DNA of 64,000 nt from Taklimakanibacter sp050246735 (GTDB lineage Bacteria; Pseudomonadota; Alphaproteobacteria; Rhizobiales; Aestuariivirgaceae): positions 248,001-312,000 of the forward strand of contig JBFWVM010000003.1 in NCBI GenBank assembly GCA_050246735.1, read 5' to 3'. The notes beneath the pieces were generated by a model. The model was not told the origin of the DNA. It was given only the letters and a program-made list of their open reading frames with translations, and searched no databases. Both the position numbers and the translations under genes were made by a program. Of this stretch, positions 35,994 through 44,795 are shown in pieces (position 1 is the first letter of the stretch; the number at the start of each line of letters is the position of its first letter).

Positions 35994-38900
35994 GGTTTTC
36001 GCACTTCTTCGTCGACCGCCCGATCTTCGCGACGGTGCTGTCGGTGGTGCTGCTGATCATCGGCGGCATCGCCTATACGCAGCTGCCGGTGGCGCAATAT
36101 CCCGAAATCGCCCCGCCCACCATCGTGGTCAGGGCGAACTATCCGGGCGCCGATGCCGACACCGTCGCCAAGACGGTGGCGACGCCGATCGAGCAGGAGG
36201 TGAACGGCGTCGAAGGGATGCTCTACATGTCGTCCTATTCGACCGCCACCGGCTCGATGCAGCTCACCATCACCTTCAGGCTCGGCACCGACCTCGACCA
36301 GGCGCAGGTGCTGGTGCAGAACCGGGTGGCGATCGCCGAAGCGCGGCTGCCCGAGGAAGTGCGCCGCCTCGGCGTCGTCACCGCCAAGAGCTCGCCCGAC
36401 CTGATGATGGTCGTGCACATGCTGTCGCCGGACGAGAGCTACGACCAGCTCTATGTCTCCAACTACGCGCGCTCACGCGTGCGCGACGTCCTGCTGCGCC
36501 TCGACGGCGTCGGCGACCTCATCATCTTCGGCGAGCGCGAATATTCGCTGCGCATCTGGCTCGATCCCGACAAGCTCACCGCCTATGGCATGACGGCAAG
36601 CGACGTCGTCCAGGCGCTGAGGGACCAGAACGTCCAGGTCTCCGGCGGCTCGATCGGCGCGCCGCCCAACCAGGGCGACAACGCCTTCGAATATACGGTG
36701 ACGACGCAGGGGCGCTTCGAGAACGCCCGCCAGTTCCGCTATGTCATCGTCAAGTCGTCCGAGGACGGACGGCTCGTCGAATTGCAGGACGTGGCGCGCA
36801 TCGAGCTCGGCGCCAGGGAGTATGTGACCAACAGCTATCTCACCGGCAAGCCCGCGGTGGCGCTCGGCATCTTCCAGAGGCCCGGCACCAATGCGCTCGC
36901 CACGGCGGACGAGATCATCGGGACGATGGAGCGGCTCAAGGCCGACTTCCCGCCCGGCCTCGCCTACCAGATCATCTACAATCCGACCGAGTTCATCTCG
37001 GAATCGATCTCCGAGGTCTACAAGACGATTCTCGAGGCGGCGATCCTGGTCGTCATCGTCGTCCTCATCTTCCTGCAGTCGTGGCGCACCGCCGTCGTGC
37101 CGATCGTCGCCATACCGGTGTCGCTCATCGGCACATTCGCTTTCCTCTACGCCTTCGGCTTCTCGCTCAACATGCTGACCCTGTTCGGCCTGGTGCTCGC
37201 CATCGGCATCGTGGTCGACGACGCGATCGTCGTGGTCGAGAACGTCGAGCGCAACATCAGGCTCGGCTTCGATCCGGCCACGGCGGCGCACCGCACGATG
37301 AACGAAGTGGGCGCGGCGGTGGTCGCGATCTCGCTGGTGCTCATCGCGGTGTTCGTGCCCACCGCCTTCATTCCCGGCATTTCCGGCCAGTTCTACCTGC
37401 AATTCGCGGTCACCATCGCGGTGGCGACGGTGATCTCGGCGATCAATTCCCTCACCCTGTCGCCGGCGCTGGCGGCGCTGCTGTTCCGGCCGCACGGCCA
37501 CGCCCCGCCGCGCTTCTTCCTCACCCGCTGGCTGAAGGCGGGCGCGGAAGCCTTCAACGGCGGCTTCGAGGCCGTGTCGGAATATTACGGCAAGGCGGTG
37601 CGCTTCCTGGTCAGGAGCTGGCCGGCGCTCGCCGGCATGCTGGCGGTGTTCGCCGTCCTCATCGCCGGCACCGTCTATGCGCTGCAGTCGACGCCGCGCG
37701 GCTTCGTTCCGACCATGGACCAGGGCTATGCCATCGTGGTGATCCAGCTGCCGGAAGGCGCCTCGCTGGCGCGCACCGACGCCGTGGTGCAGCGCGCCTC
37801 CAAGATCATCGCGGCGACGCCGGGAGTCACCGATTCCATCGCCTTCGCCGGCTTCTCGGGCGCCACCTTCACCAACGCGTCGAATTCCGGCGTCGTCTTC
37901 GCGCGCTTCGATTCCTTCGAGAACCGGCTCGAACAGAGCCACAGCGCCAACCAGATCATCGGCGTTCTCTATGCCAGCCTGCAGCAGATCCAGGAAGCCT
38001 TCATCATCGCCATCCCGCCGCCGCCCATCCGCGGCATCGGTAATTCCGGCGGCTTCAAGATCCAGCTGCAGGAGCGCGACACGGCCGACGTGCGCCGCGT
38101 CCTCGGCCTCGCCTATGCCATGATGCAGGAGGCCAACCAGACCGAGGGCCTCACCGGCGTGTTCACCACCTTCTCGGCCTCGAGCCCGCAGCTCTTCCTG
38201 GAGATCGACCGCGACAAGGCGCGCATGCTGAACGTGCCGATCCCCAATATCTTCGACACGCTGTCGATCAATCTCGGCACGTCCTATGTGAACGACTTCA
38301 ACGCCTTCGGCCGGGTCTACCAGGTCAGGGCGCAGGCCGACCAGCTGCACCGGATGGAACGCGAGGACATCACCCGGCTCAAGGTCAGGTCCGCCGCGGG
38401 AGCGCTCGTGCCCTTGGGCACGCTGGTCAAGATCCGCGACGTGACCGGACCGGCGCTGATCCAGCGCTACAACATGTATGTCTCGGTGCCGCTCCAGGGC
38501 AATGCGGCGCCCGGCGTGTCGACAACGACGGCGCTCGACCTGATGGAGAGCCTCGCCGCCAGGACCCTGCCGCAGGGCACGTCCTACGAATGGACCGAAC
38601 TCGCCTTCCAGGAGCGCCAGACCGGCAACACCGCCAGCGTCATCTTCGGCCTCTCGGTGCTGTTCGTGTTCCTGGCGCTGGCGGCGCAATATGAAAGCTG
38701 GGTGCTGCCCTTCGCCATCATCCTGATCGTGCCGCTGAGCATCCTCGCCGCCCTGATCGGGGTCAATCTGCGCGGGCTCGACAACAACATCCTGACGCAG
38801 ATCGGCCTCATCGTGCTCATCGGGCTCGCGGCCAAGAACGCCATCCTGATCGTCGAATTCGCGCGCCAGGGAGAGGAGCGCGGGCTCGCCGCGGTCGACG

Positions 38901-39175
38901 CGGTGGTCGAAGCCTGCCGGCTCAGATTGCGGCCGATCCTGATGACCGCCTTCGCCTTCATCCTGGGCGTGCTGCCCCTGATGCTGGCGACGGGGCCCGG
39001 CGCCGAGATGCGCGAATCGCTGGGCACCGCCGTGTTCTCCGGCATGCTCGGCGTCACCGTCTTCGGCCTGTTCCTGACCCCGGTCTTCTTCGTCGCCCTG
39101 CGCAAGGCCTTCCCCTATCGCATCGCGTCGCGGCCGACCTATTCGGAGGCGGTTGCGACCGACAACAAGATCTAG
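35990..39175 (+). CDS. RND multidrug efflux pump, AcrB/MexB (HAE1) family
   Basis: A 1061-residue proton-driven pump with twelve membrane helices and two large periplasmic loops. It starts FFVDRPIFATVLSVVLLIIGG. The proton-relay Asp pair is at residues 410-411 (GIVVDDAIVVVENVERN), matching the AcrB positions. It also has the late motif LAAKNAILIVEFARQ. Typical cargo is hydrophobic drugs, bile-like detergents and plant phenolics. The length is normal. No local TetR regulator is present. Confidence 0.95.
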   Translation: MRFSHFFVDRPIFATVLSVVLLIIGGIAYTQLPVAQYPEIAPPTIVVRANYPGADADTVAKTVATPIEQEVNGVEGMLYMSSYSTATGSMQLTITFRLGTDLDQAQVLVQNRVAIAEARLPEEVRRLGVVTAKSSPDLMMVVHMLSPDESYDQLYVSNYARSRVRDVLLRLDGVGDLIIFGEREYSLRIWLDPDKLTAYGMTASDVVQALRDQNVQVSGGSIGAPPNQGDNAFEYTVTTQGRFENARQFRYVIVKSSEDGRLVELQDVARIELGAREYVTNSYLTGKPAVALGIFQRPGTNALATADEIIGTMERLKADFPPGLAYQIIYNPTEFISESISEVYKTILEAAILVVIVVLIFLQSWRTAVVPIVAIPVSLIGTFAFLYAFGFSLNMLTLFGLVLAIGIVVDDAIVVVENVERNIRLGFDPATAAHRTMNEVGAAVVAISLVLIAVFVPTAFIPGISGQFYLQFAVTIAVATVISAINSLTLSPALAALLFRPHGHAPPRFFLTRWLKAGAEAFNGGFEAVSEYYGKAVRFLVRSWPALAGMLAVFAVLIAGTVYALQSTPRGFVPTMDQGYAIVVIQLPEGASLARTDAVVQRASKIIAATPGVTDSIAFAGFSGATFTNASNSGVVFARFDSFENRLEQSHSANQIIGVLYASLQQIQEAFIIAIPPPPIRGIGNSGGFKIQLQERDTADVRRVLGLAYAMMQEANQTEGLTGVFTTFSASSPQLFLEIDRDKARMLNVPIPNIFDTLSINLGTSYVNDFNAFGRVYQVRAQADQLHRMEREDITRLKVRSAAGALVPLGTLVKIRDVTGPALIQRYNMYVSVPLQGNAAPGVSTTTALDLMESLAARTLPQGTSYEWTELAFQERQTGNTASVIFGLSVLFVFLALAAQYESWVLPFAIILIVPLSILAALIGVNLRGLDNNILTQIGLIVLIGLAAKNAILIVEFARQGEERGLAAVDAVVEACRLRLRPILMTAFAFILGVLPLMLATGPGAEMRESLGTAVFSGMLGVTVFGLFLTPVFFVALRKAFPYRIASRPTYSEAVATDNKI

Positions 39176-39189
39176 GGGCGTCGTGTCCC

Positions 39190-39217
39190 TTATCCGTCAC
39201 GCCGGCATGACGGATAA
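39190..39217. terminator. hairpin downstream of the RND pump gene
   Basis: TTATCCGTCA-cgccggca-TGACGGATAA, perfect 10-bp arms, 14 bases after the pump stop codon. There is no clean T-run afterwards, so it may be a Rho-assisted end or a dispersed repeat; a related GTCATGCCGGCG occurs at 4267-4278. Confidence 0.45.
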
Positions 39218-39264
39218 AGGGAGTGCGCTGCGACATTGCTGTTCGGACAGGGAGATGGCTCACA

Positions 39265-40167
39265 ATGTATGACGGACCGATCATCGACGCGCATCATCAT
39301 CTGTGGGACTACGGCATGGGCAAGCATCGCTGGCTCATGCCCGCCCCGGGCGCGGTCGAGGCGCTGGGCAGCCTCGAGGCTCTCAGGCGCAACTATCTCG
39401 TGGCCGACTATCTCCAGGATGCGGCCGGCCACAACGTCGTGGGCACCGTCCATATCGAGGCGCTGTGGCAGGAGGACGACGCGCTCGGCGAGACGGCGTG
39501 GCTCGAGGGCCTCGACAAGTCGCAAGGCGTGGCCCGGCGCTATGTGGCGCGGGCACCTCTGGGCCGGCCGGAGGCCAGCGACGTGATCGCCCGGCAGGCC
39601 GCGGTCGAGCGGGTCGTCGGCATCAGGGGCATATTGAGCCACCATCCGACGAAGCCCGAGAAAAGCTTCATCGCGCGCCCCGATCTCGCCTATGACGAGG
39701 ACTGGCGGCGCGACGTCGGGCGTCTCGGCGAAGCGGGGCTGCATCTCGAGCTCATGATGTATCCCTATCAGGGGCAGGCGGTCGCCGACCTGGCCGAGGC
39801 ATTTCCCAGGCTCCAGATCATCGTCAATCACTGCGGCAGCCCGATCGACCGCGATGCCGCGGGGATGCAGAGATGGCGCGCCGCGCTGAAGCTGGTGGCG
39901 GCGAGGCCCAATGTGGCTCTCAAGATATCCAATCCCGGCGCCTATGACCACGACTGGACGCCCGGCAGCATCACGGCCGTCGTCCATGACTGTCTCGAAG
40001 CCTTCGGCGTCGAGCGCGCGATGTTCGGCACCGACTATCCGGTGGCGGCGCTGCAGATGACCTATGCCCAGATCTACGAGAATTTCAAAGCGGCCGTGGC
40101 GCATCTCCCCGCAGCCGGGCAGAAAGCGCTTTTCCACGACAATGCGTGCCGCTTCTACAGATTCTGA
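39265..40167 (+). CDS. amidohydrolase family protein (COG3618 type)
   Basis: A 300-residue TIM-barrel hydrolase. The metal motif is IIDAHHHLWDY near the N terminus. Further family marks are IRGILSHHP, IIVNHCGSP and MFGTDYPVAAL close to the end. Members hydrolyse lactones or cyclic compounds (for example L-rhamnono- or fuconolactones, 2-pyrone-4,6-dicarboxylate) or decarboxylate aromatics. The ATG at 39265 has GGGAG upstream. The polyamine-type ABC genes follow after 150 bases, which may link it to the imported compound. Confidence 0.86.
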   Translation: MYDGPIIDAHHHLWDYGMGKHRWLMPAPGAVEALGSLEALRRNYLVADYLQDAAGHNVVGTVHIEALWQEDDALGETAWLEGLDKSQGVARRYVARAPLGRPEASDVIARQAAVERVVGIRGILSHHPTKPEKSFIARPDLAYDEDWRRDVGRLGEAGLHLELMMYPYQGQAVADLAEAFPRLQIIVNHCGSPIDRDAAGMQRWRAALKLVAARPNVALKISNPGAYDHDWTPGSITAVVHDCLEAFGVERAMFGTDYPVAALQMTYAQIYENFKAAVAHLPAAGQKALFHDNACRFYRF

Positions 40168-40318
40168 CGTCCAACCGGCAAGGCTTTGATTCTTCTGGCT
40201 TTATTTGCAATCCAGGTTATCATTGACTGGCCCGCACAGTACAGTCATGAATACTGGCGCGTGCCTGCCTTAACCAATGAAGAGAGCGGCGCATCCGCCC
40301 GCTCCAGGGAGATTGCAA

Positions 40319-41359
40319 ATGAAACCGAGACTGTTCTCTGCTGCATGCTTTCTCGCCGTTCTCTCGCTGCCCGCCGCCGCGGCGGACAGCGTCACCGTCG
40401 TCTCGTGGGGCGGGGCCTATCAGGCCAGCCTGCGCAAGGCGTTCTTCGAGCCCTATATGAAGGAGACCGGAGAAAAAATCGTCGAAGAGGAATTCGGCGG
40501 CGAGATCGCCAAGATCCGCGCCATGGTCGAATCCGGGAACATCACCTGGGACGTGGTCGAGAACGACGCGATGACGACCATGGCGGCCTGCGCCGAAGGC
40601 ATCGTCGAGAAGATCGACTGGGACAAGCTCGGCCTGAAGCGTGACGACTTCATCAGCGCCGATGCCAGCGAATGCGTGGTGCCGAGCATCCTCTATTCGA
40701 CGGTGCTCGCCTACGACACCACCAAGGTGAAGGAGCCGCCGACCTCGGTCGCCGCCTTCTACGACCTCGAGAAATATCCCGGCAAGCGCGGCCTGCAGAA
40801 GAGCCCGTTCATCAACCTCGAATGGGCGCTCATCGCCGACGGCGTGCCGGTGAAGGACGTCTACGACGTGCTGTCGACGCCGGAAGGCGTCGACCGCGCC
40901 TTCGCCAAGCTCGACACGATCAAGAAGGACGTCGTGTGGTGGGAAGCCGGCGCCCAGGCGCCACAGCTCCTCGCCGACGGCCAGGTGATCCTGACCTCCG
41001 CCTGGAACGGCCGCATCTACTCGGCCGCCCATGACGACAAGAAGCCCTTCAAGGTCATGTGGGAGGATCAGGCCCTCGACTGGCAGGGCTGGAACGTGGT
41101 CAAGGGATCGCCGGCCCGCGACGCCGCCTACAAGTTCATCGCCTTCGCCGGCCGCGCCGACCGCCAGGCCGACCAGACCAACTACATCTCCTATGGTCCG
41201 GGCAACAAGGAGGCGATCGCCAACACCAATCCCGAGATCAAGCCCGAGTTGCCGACGACGCCCGAGAACCTGGAGAAGGGTTTCATCGTCAATGCGACCT
41301 TCTGGAGCGACAATCTCGACGCCCTGCGCGAACGCTTCAACGTCTGGGTAGCGCAGTAA
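40319..41359 (+). CDS. ABC transporter substrate-binding protein, spermidine/putrescine-like
   Basis: A 346-residue periplasmic protein. The signal peptide MKPRLFSAACFLAVLSLPAAAAD is followed by VTVVSWGGAYQASLRKAFFEPY, the usual beginning of PotD/family 1 binding proteins for polyamines, opines and related cations. Later parts (WDVVENDAMTTMAACAEG, ILTSAWNGRIY) fit this group. The ATG has CAGGGAG at a good distance. It is followed by a strong hairpin with a T-run before the permease genes. Confidence 0.9.
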   Translation: MKPRLFSAACFLAVLSLPAAAADSVTVVSWGGAYQASLRKAFFEPYMKETGEKIVEEEFGGEIAKIRAMVESGNITWDVVENDAMTTMAACAEGIVEKIDWDKLGLKRDDFISADASECVVPSILYSTVLAYDTTKVKEPPTSVAAFYDLEKYPGKRGLQKSPFINLEWALIADGVPVKDVYDVLSTPEGVDRAFAKLDTIKKDVVWWEAGAQAPQLLADGQVILTSAWNGRIYSAAHDDKKPFKVMWEDQALDWQGWNVVKGSPARDAAYKFIAFAGRADRQADQTNYISYGPGNKEAIANTNPEIKPELPTTPENLEKGFIVNATFWSDNLDALRERFNVWVAQ

Positions 41360-41372
41360 GGACCGCGACCGT

Positions 41373-41400
41373 GGCGGGGGTCCGGGCCCCCGCCATTTTT
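41373..41400 (+). terminator. intrinsic terminator-like hairpin between binding protein and permease genes
   Basis: The stem GGCGGGGG/CCCCCGCC (41373-41380 and 41387-41394) has loop tccggg and is followed by ATTTTT. It probably ends most transcripts after the binding-protein gene, which gives high binding-protein and low permease levels. Confidence 0.75.
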
Positions 41401-41417
41401 CGTACTCTCCCAAAGCC

Positions 41418-42653
41418 ATGACCGAGGCCGCCCTCACAGCCGCACCGAGACTGCCGTGGCAGTTCGCCGCCGCCGAGAGAAGGGGGCATCTGCGCGCGGC
41501 CATGCTCGTCCTGCCGCTGCTGCTCTTCGTGATCGTCACCTTTGCGACGCCGGTCGTGCTGCTCCTGACCCGCGCCGTCTACGATCCGAGCATCGCCGAG
41601 ACGCTGCCCGAAACCGTCGCCGCCCTCGCGGGCTGGGACGGCAAGGACCTGCCGGGCGAGCCCGTCTATGCGGCGCTGGCGCGGGACTTCAGGAAGGTCG
41701 CCGCGGACAATACCGCAGCCTTCGTCGGCAAGCGCATGAACTACGAGATTTCGGGCATACGCAGCAAGATCATCGCCTCGGTGAACAAGTCGCAGGAATT
41801 CGCCGGCCCGCCCTACAAGGAACAGTTCGTCGCCATGAACAAGATATGGGGCGACCGGCTCGTGTGGGCCAAGATCAGGCAGGCGGGAAGATCGTTCACC
41901 GATTTCTACCTGCTGCGCTCGCTCGACCTCGAGCGCGACGCCGACAACGCCATCGTGCCGGTTCCCAGGACACAGGCCGTCTATGTCAACGTGCTGGGCA
42001 GGACCTTCTATATCAGCAGCCTGGTGACGCTCATCACCCTGGCGCTCGCCTATCCGGTCGCCTTCATGCTGGCGCACGCCCCGGAGCGCCTGGCCAATAT
42101 CCTCCTGATCTTCATCCTGGTGCCGTTCTGGACCTCGCTCCTGGTGCGGACCACGGCGTGGTTCGTGCTGCTCCAGGACAACGGCCCGGTCAACGGCCTC
42201 ATCCAGTTCCTCGATCTCTCCGAGGGGCCGCTCAAGCTGATCTTCAGCCGCTTCGGCACGGTGACCGCGATGGTCCACATCCAGCTGCCCTTCACGCTGC
42301 TGCCGATCTACGGCGTGATGAAGGGCATATCGCCCTCCTACATGCGCGCGGCGCGGTCGCTCGGCGGCGGCCCGTTCTATTCGTTCCTCCGGGTCTACCT
42401 GCCGCTCACGCTTCCGGGCATCGGCGCCGGCTGCCTGCTCACCTTCATCCTCTGCCTCGGCTACTACATCACGCCGGCGCTGGTCGGCGGCGCCGCCGAC
42501 CAGATGGTGAGCGGCGTCATCGCCTCGGCGATGAACCAGGAGAACAACTGGGGCAAGGCCAGCGCGCTGAGCGCCGTCCTCCTCGTCGCGACCGTGGCGC
42601 TGTTCTTCGTCTACAACCGCATCGTCGGCATCGACAAGGTGAAGCTCGGCTGA
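41418..42653 (+). CDS. ABC transporter permease, PotB-like with long periplasmic insert
   Basis: A 411-residue permease. After the first membrane helix (residues 32-55) comes a hydrophilic segment of about 130-140 residues (YDPSIAETLPETVAALAGWDG to AVYVN) that is much longer than in classic PotB proteins. The remaining five helices follow, with the EAA loop GISPSYMRAARSLGGGPFYSFLRVYLPLTLPG. Similar inserts occur in some opine/polyamine-type permeases. It pairs with the next gene. Confidence 0.89.
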   Translation: MTEAALTAAPRLPWQFAAAERRGHLRAAMLVLPLLLFVIVTFATPVVLLLTRAVYDPSIAETLPETVAALAGWDGKDLPGEPVYAALARDFRKVAADNTAAFVGKRMNYEISGIRSKIIASVNKSQEFAGPPYKEQFVAMNKIWGDRLVWAKIRQAGRSFTDFYLLRSLDLERDADNAIVPVPRTQAVYVNVLGRTFYISSLVTLITLALAYPVAFMLAHAPERLANILLIFILVPFWTSLLVRTTAWFVLLQDNGPVNGLIQFLDLSEGPLKLIFSRFGTVTAMVHIQLPFTLLPIYGVMKGISPSYMRAARSLGGGPFYSFLRVYLPLTLPGIGAGCLLTFILCLGYYITPALVGGAADQMVSGVIASAMNQENNWGKASALSAVLLVATVALFFVYNRIVGIDKVKLG

Positions 42654-42655
42654 AC

Positions 42656-43492
42656 ATGATGCTCAAACCCGCTCCCTACGCCATGCCGGCCGAGAAGGCG
42701 CTGTTCTACGGCGGCTGGATCTTCACCGGGCTGGTGCTCCTGTTCCTGATCCTCCCCATCCTCGCCATCGTGCCCTTGTCCTTCAACGCCGAGCGCTATT
42801 TCAGCTATCCGATGCCGGGACTGTCGCTACAGTGGTATCGCGACTTCTTCGGCAACGAGCGCTGGATCGGCTCCCTCATATTGAGCCTCAAGCTCGCGGT
42901 CACGGTCACGGTCACGGCGACCGCGCTCGGCACCATGGCGGCGCTCGGCCTGGCGCGGACGCATCTGCCCGGCCGCAGCGTGATCCTGGCCATATTGCTG
43001 CTGCCTCTGATCGTTCCGGTGATCGTGGTGGCGGTCGCCGTGTTCATGGCTTTCGGCTATTTCGGCCTGATCGGCACCTTCGCCGGCCTGGCGCTCGCCC
43101 ATACGGCGCTGGCCACGCCCTTCGTGGTGATCGCCGTGACCTCGACGCTCACCAGTTTCGACTGGTCGCTGCAGCGCGCCGCGCAGGGGCTGGGCGCCGC
43201 GCCCGTCACCGTGTTCCGCAAGGTCGTCCTGCCGCTCATCCTGCCCGGGGTCGTGACCGGCGCGCTCTTCGCCTTCGTCACCTCCTTCGACGAGGTCGTG
43301 GTGGCGCTGTTCCTGGCGAGCGCCGAGCAGCGCACCCTGCCGAAGCAGATGTTCAGCGGCATCCGCGAGATGATCAGCCCGACGATCACCGCCGCGGCGA
43401 CGATACAGGTGGCGCTGTCGATCTGCCTGCTGGTCGGGGTCGAGCTGCTGCGCCGCCGCTCCGAGAGGCTGCGCGGCATGACGCCGCGCTGA
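42656..43492 (+). CDS. ABC transporter permease, PotC-like
   Basis: A 278-residue permease with six membrane helices and the EAA loop QRAAQGLGAAPVTVFRKVVLPLILPG. It starts 2 bases after the PotB-like stop. With its partner it forms the channel for a polyamine-like cation or related solute. Confidence 0.91.
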   Translation: MMLKPAPYAMPAEKALFYGGWIFTGLVLLFLILPILAIVPLSFNAERYFSYPMPGLSLQWYRDFFGNERWIGSLILSLKLAVTVTVTATALGTMAALGLARTHLPGRSVILAILLLPLIVPVIVVAVAVFMAFGYFGLIGTFAGLALAHTALATPFVVIAVTSTLTSFDWSLQRAAQGLGAAPVTVFRKVVLPLILPGVVTGALFAFVTSFDEVVVALFLASAEQRTLPKQMFSGIREMISPTITAAATIQVALSICLLVGVELLRRRSERLRGMTPR

Positions 43493-43546
43493 AAGGGGCG
43501 GGACGGCAGGCCTGCATCGTCGCGCAGACGACCGGCGATCCCGGCG

Positions 43547-44656
43547 TCAGGCGTCGTCGAGGGCGCGGCAATCCTCGGGGGCCCAGCCGATCTTCACCTT
43601 CATCCCCTCCTTGAGCGCCGGCCGCCCGGTGCTGTTGGGGATCTTGACGATGAAATCGGACTGCCCCGCCACGGTGAGCCTGGTGCGGACGTGATCGCCG
43701 AGATAGATGAGCTCCTCGATGGCGCCGTCGATGATGTTTGCGATGCCGTTGGCGGGATCGATCATCACCCGTTCGGGGCGCAGCGAGAGCAGGGTGCGCT
43801 CGCCCTTCCTGGCGACCTTGACCGCCGAGGCATTGACCACATCGCCCGAATCCAGCCGCACGGTGCACGAGCCGTTGCCGCCGATGTCCTGCACGACGCC
43901 CGGCAGCCGGTTGTTCTCGCCGATGAACTGGGCGACGAAGGAGTTCTGCGGCCGCTCATAAAGCTCGGCCGGGGTCGAGAGCTGCTGCACGATGCCGTCA
44001 TTGAAGACGGCGATGCGGTCGGACATGGTCAGCGCCTCGCTTTGGTCATGCGTCACATAGACGACCGTTATCCCCAGGCGCTCATGCAGGTGGCGGATCT
44101 CATACTGCATCTGCTCGCGCAACTGCTTGTCGAGCGCGCCCAGGGGCTCGTCCATGAGGACGAGATCGGGATCGAAGACCAGTGCGCGGGCGACGGCGAT
44201 GCGCTGCTGCTGGCCGCCGGAGAGCTGGCCCGGCCGGCGGTTGCCGAAGCCCGGCAGCTCCACCATGTCGAGGGCGGTCTTCACGCGCCGTTCGATCTCG
44301 GCCTTGTCCATGCGGCGGACCTGGAGCGGAAAGGCCAGGTTCTCGTTGACCGTCATATGCGGGAAGAGGGCGTAGTTCTGGAACACCATGCCGATGCCGC
44401 GCCTGTGCGGCGGCATCCGGTTGATGGGCTGGCCGTTGAGGAAGATCTCGCCGTCGGTGGCCGGCTCGAAGCCCGCGAGCATCAGGAGCGTCGTGGTCTT
44501 GCCGGAACCGGAGGGGCCCAGCATGGTGATGAACTCGCCCTTGGCGATGTCCAGATTGAGGCTCTTAACGACCAGGGTCCTGCCGTCGTAACTCTTCTGC
44601 ACGTTCACGAAGCGGACCATGGGGTCGCCGCCGGACGCTGAGGCCGTTGTCGTCAA
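43547..44656 (-). CDS. ABC transporter ATP-binding protein, PotA-like
   Basis: A 369-residue ATPase with Walker A GPSGSGKTT, signature LSGGQQQRIAVARAL, Walker B VLMDEPLGALD and a C-terminal TOBE-type regulatory domain (RPERVMIDP). It surely serves the neighbouring permeases but is encoded on the opposite strand, facing them. The TTG at 44656 is used because GGGAGG lies just upstream; the ATG at 44620 is the alternative. The separate promoter means its level is set apart from the rest. Confidence 0.9.
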   Translation of the reverse strand: MTTTASASGGDPMVRFVNVQKSYDGRTLVVKSLNLDIAKGEFITMLGPSGSGKTTTLLMLAGFEPATDGEIFLNGQPINRMPPHRRGIGMVFQNYALFPHMTVNENLAFPLQVRRMDKAEIERRVKTALDMVELPGFGNRRPGQLSGGQQQRIAVARALVFDPDLVLMDEPLGALDKQLREQMQYEIRHLHERLGITVVYVTHDQSEALTMSDRIAVFNDGIVQQLSTPAELYERPQNSFVAQFIGENNRLPGVVQDIGGNGSCTVRLDSGDVVNASAVKVARKGERTLLSLRPERVMIDPANGIANIIDGAIEELIYLGDHVRTRLTVAGQSDFIVKIPNSTGRPALKEGMKVKIGWAPEDCRALDDA

Positions 44657-44795
44657 TGTCCCTCCCTCGCAGGATCATGGTTCTGGCCCGCGAAGGATAG
44701 GCCGGCCCCGCCGAAAATGGAAGCCGCCGCAATGGCCCCTTGTTTGCGGGCGAAGGAAGGCATGATACATCCGCTCGTCCTTGCGTCGTGATCCC

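Noticed and set aside
40223..40252. Promoter with TTGACT before the polyamine-type binding-protein gene
   Set aside because: No acceptable -10 box at 16-18 bases.
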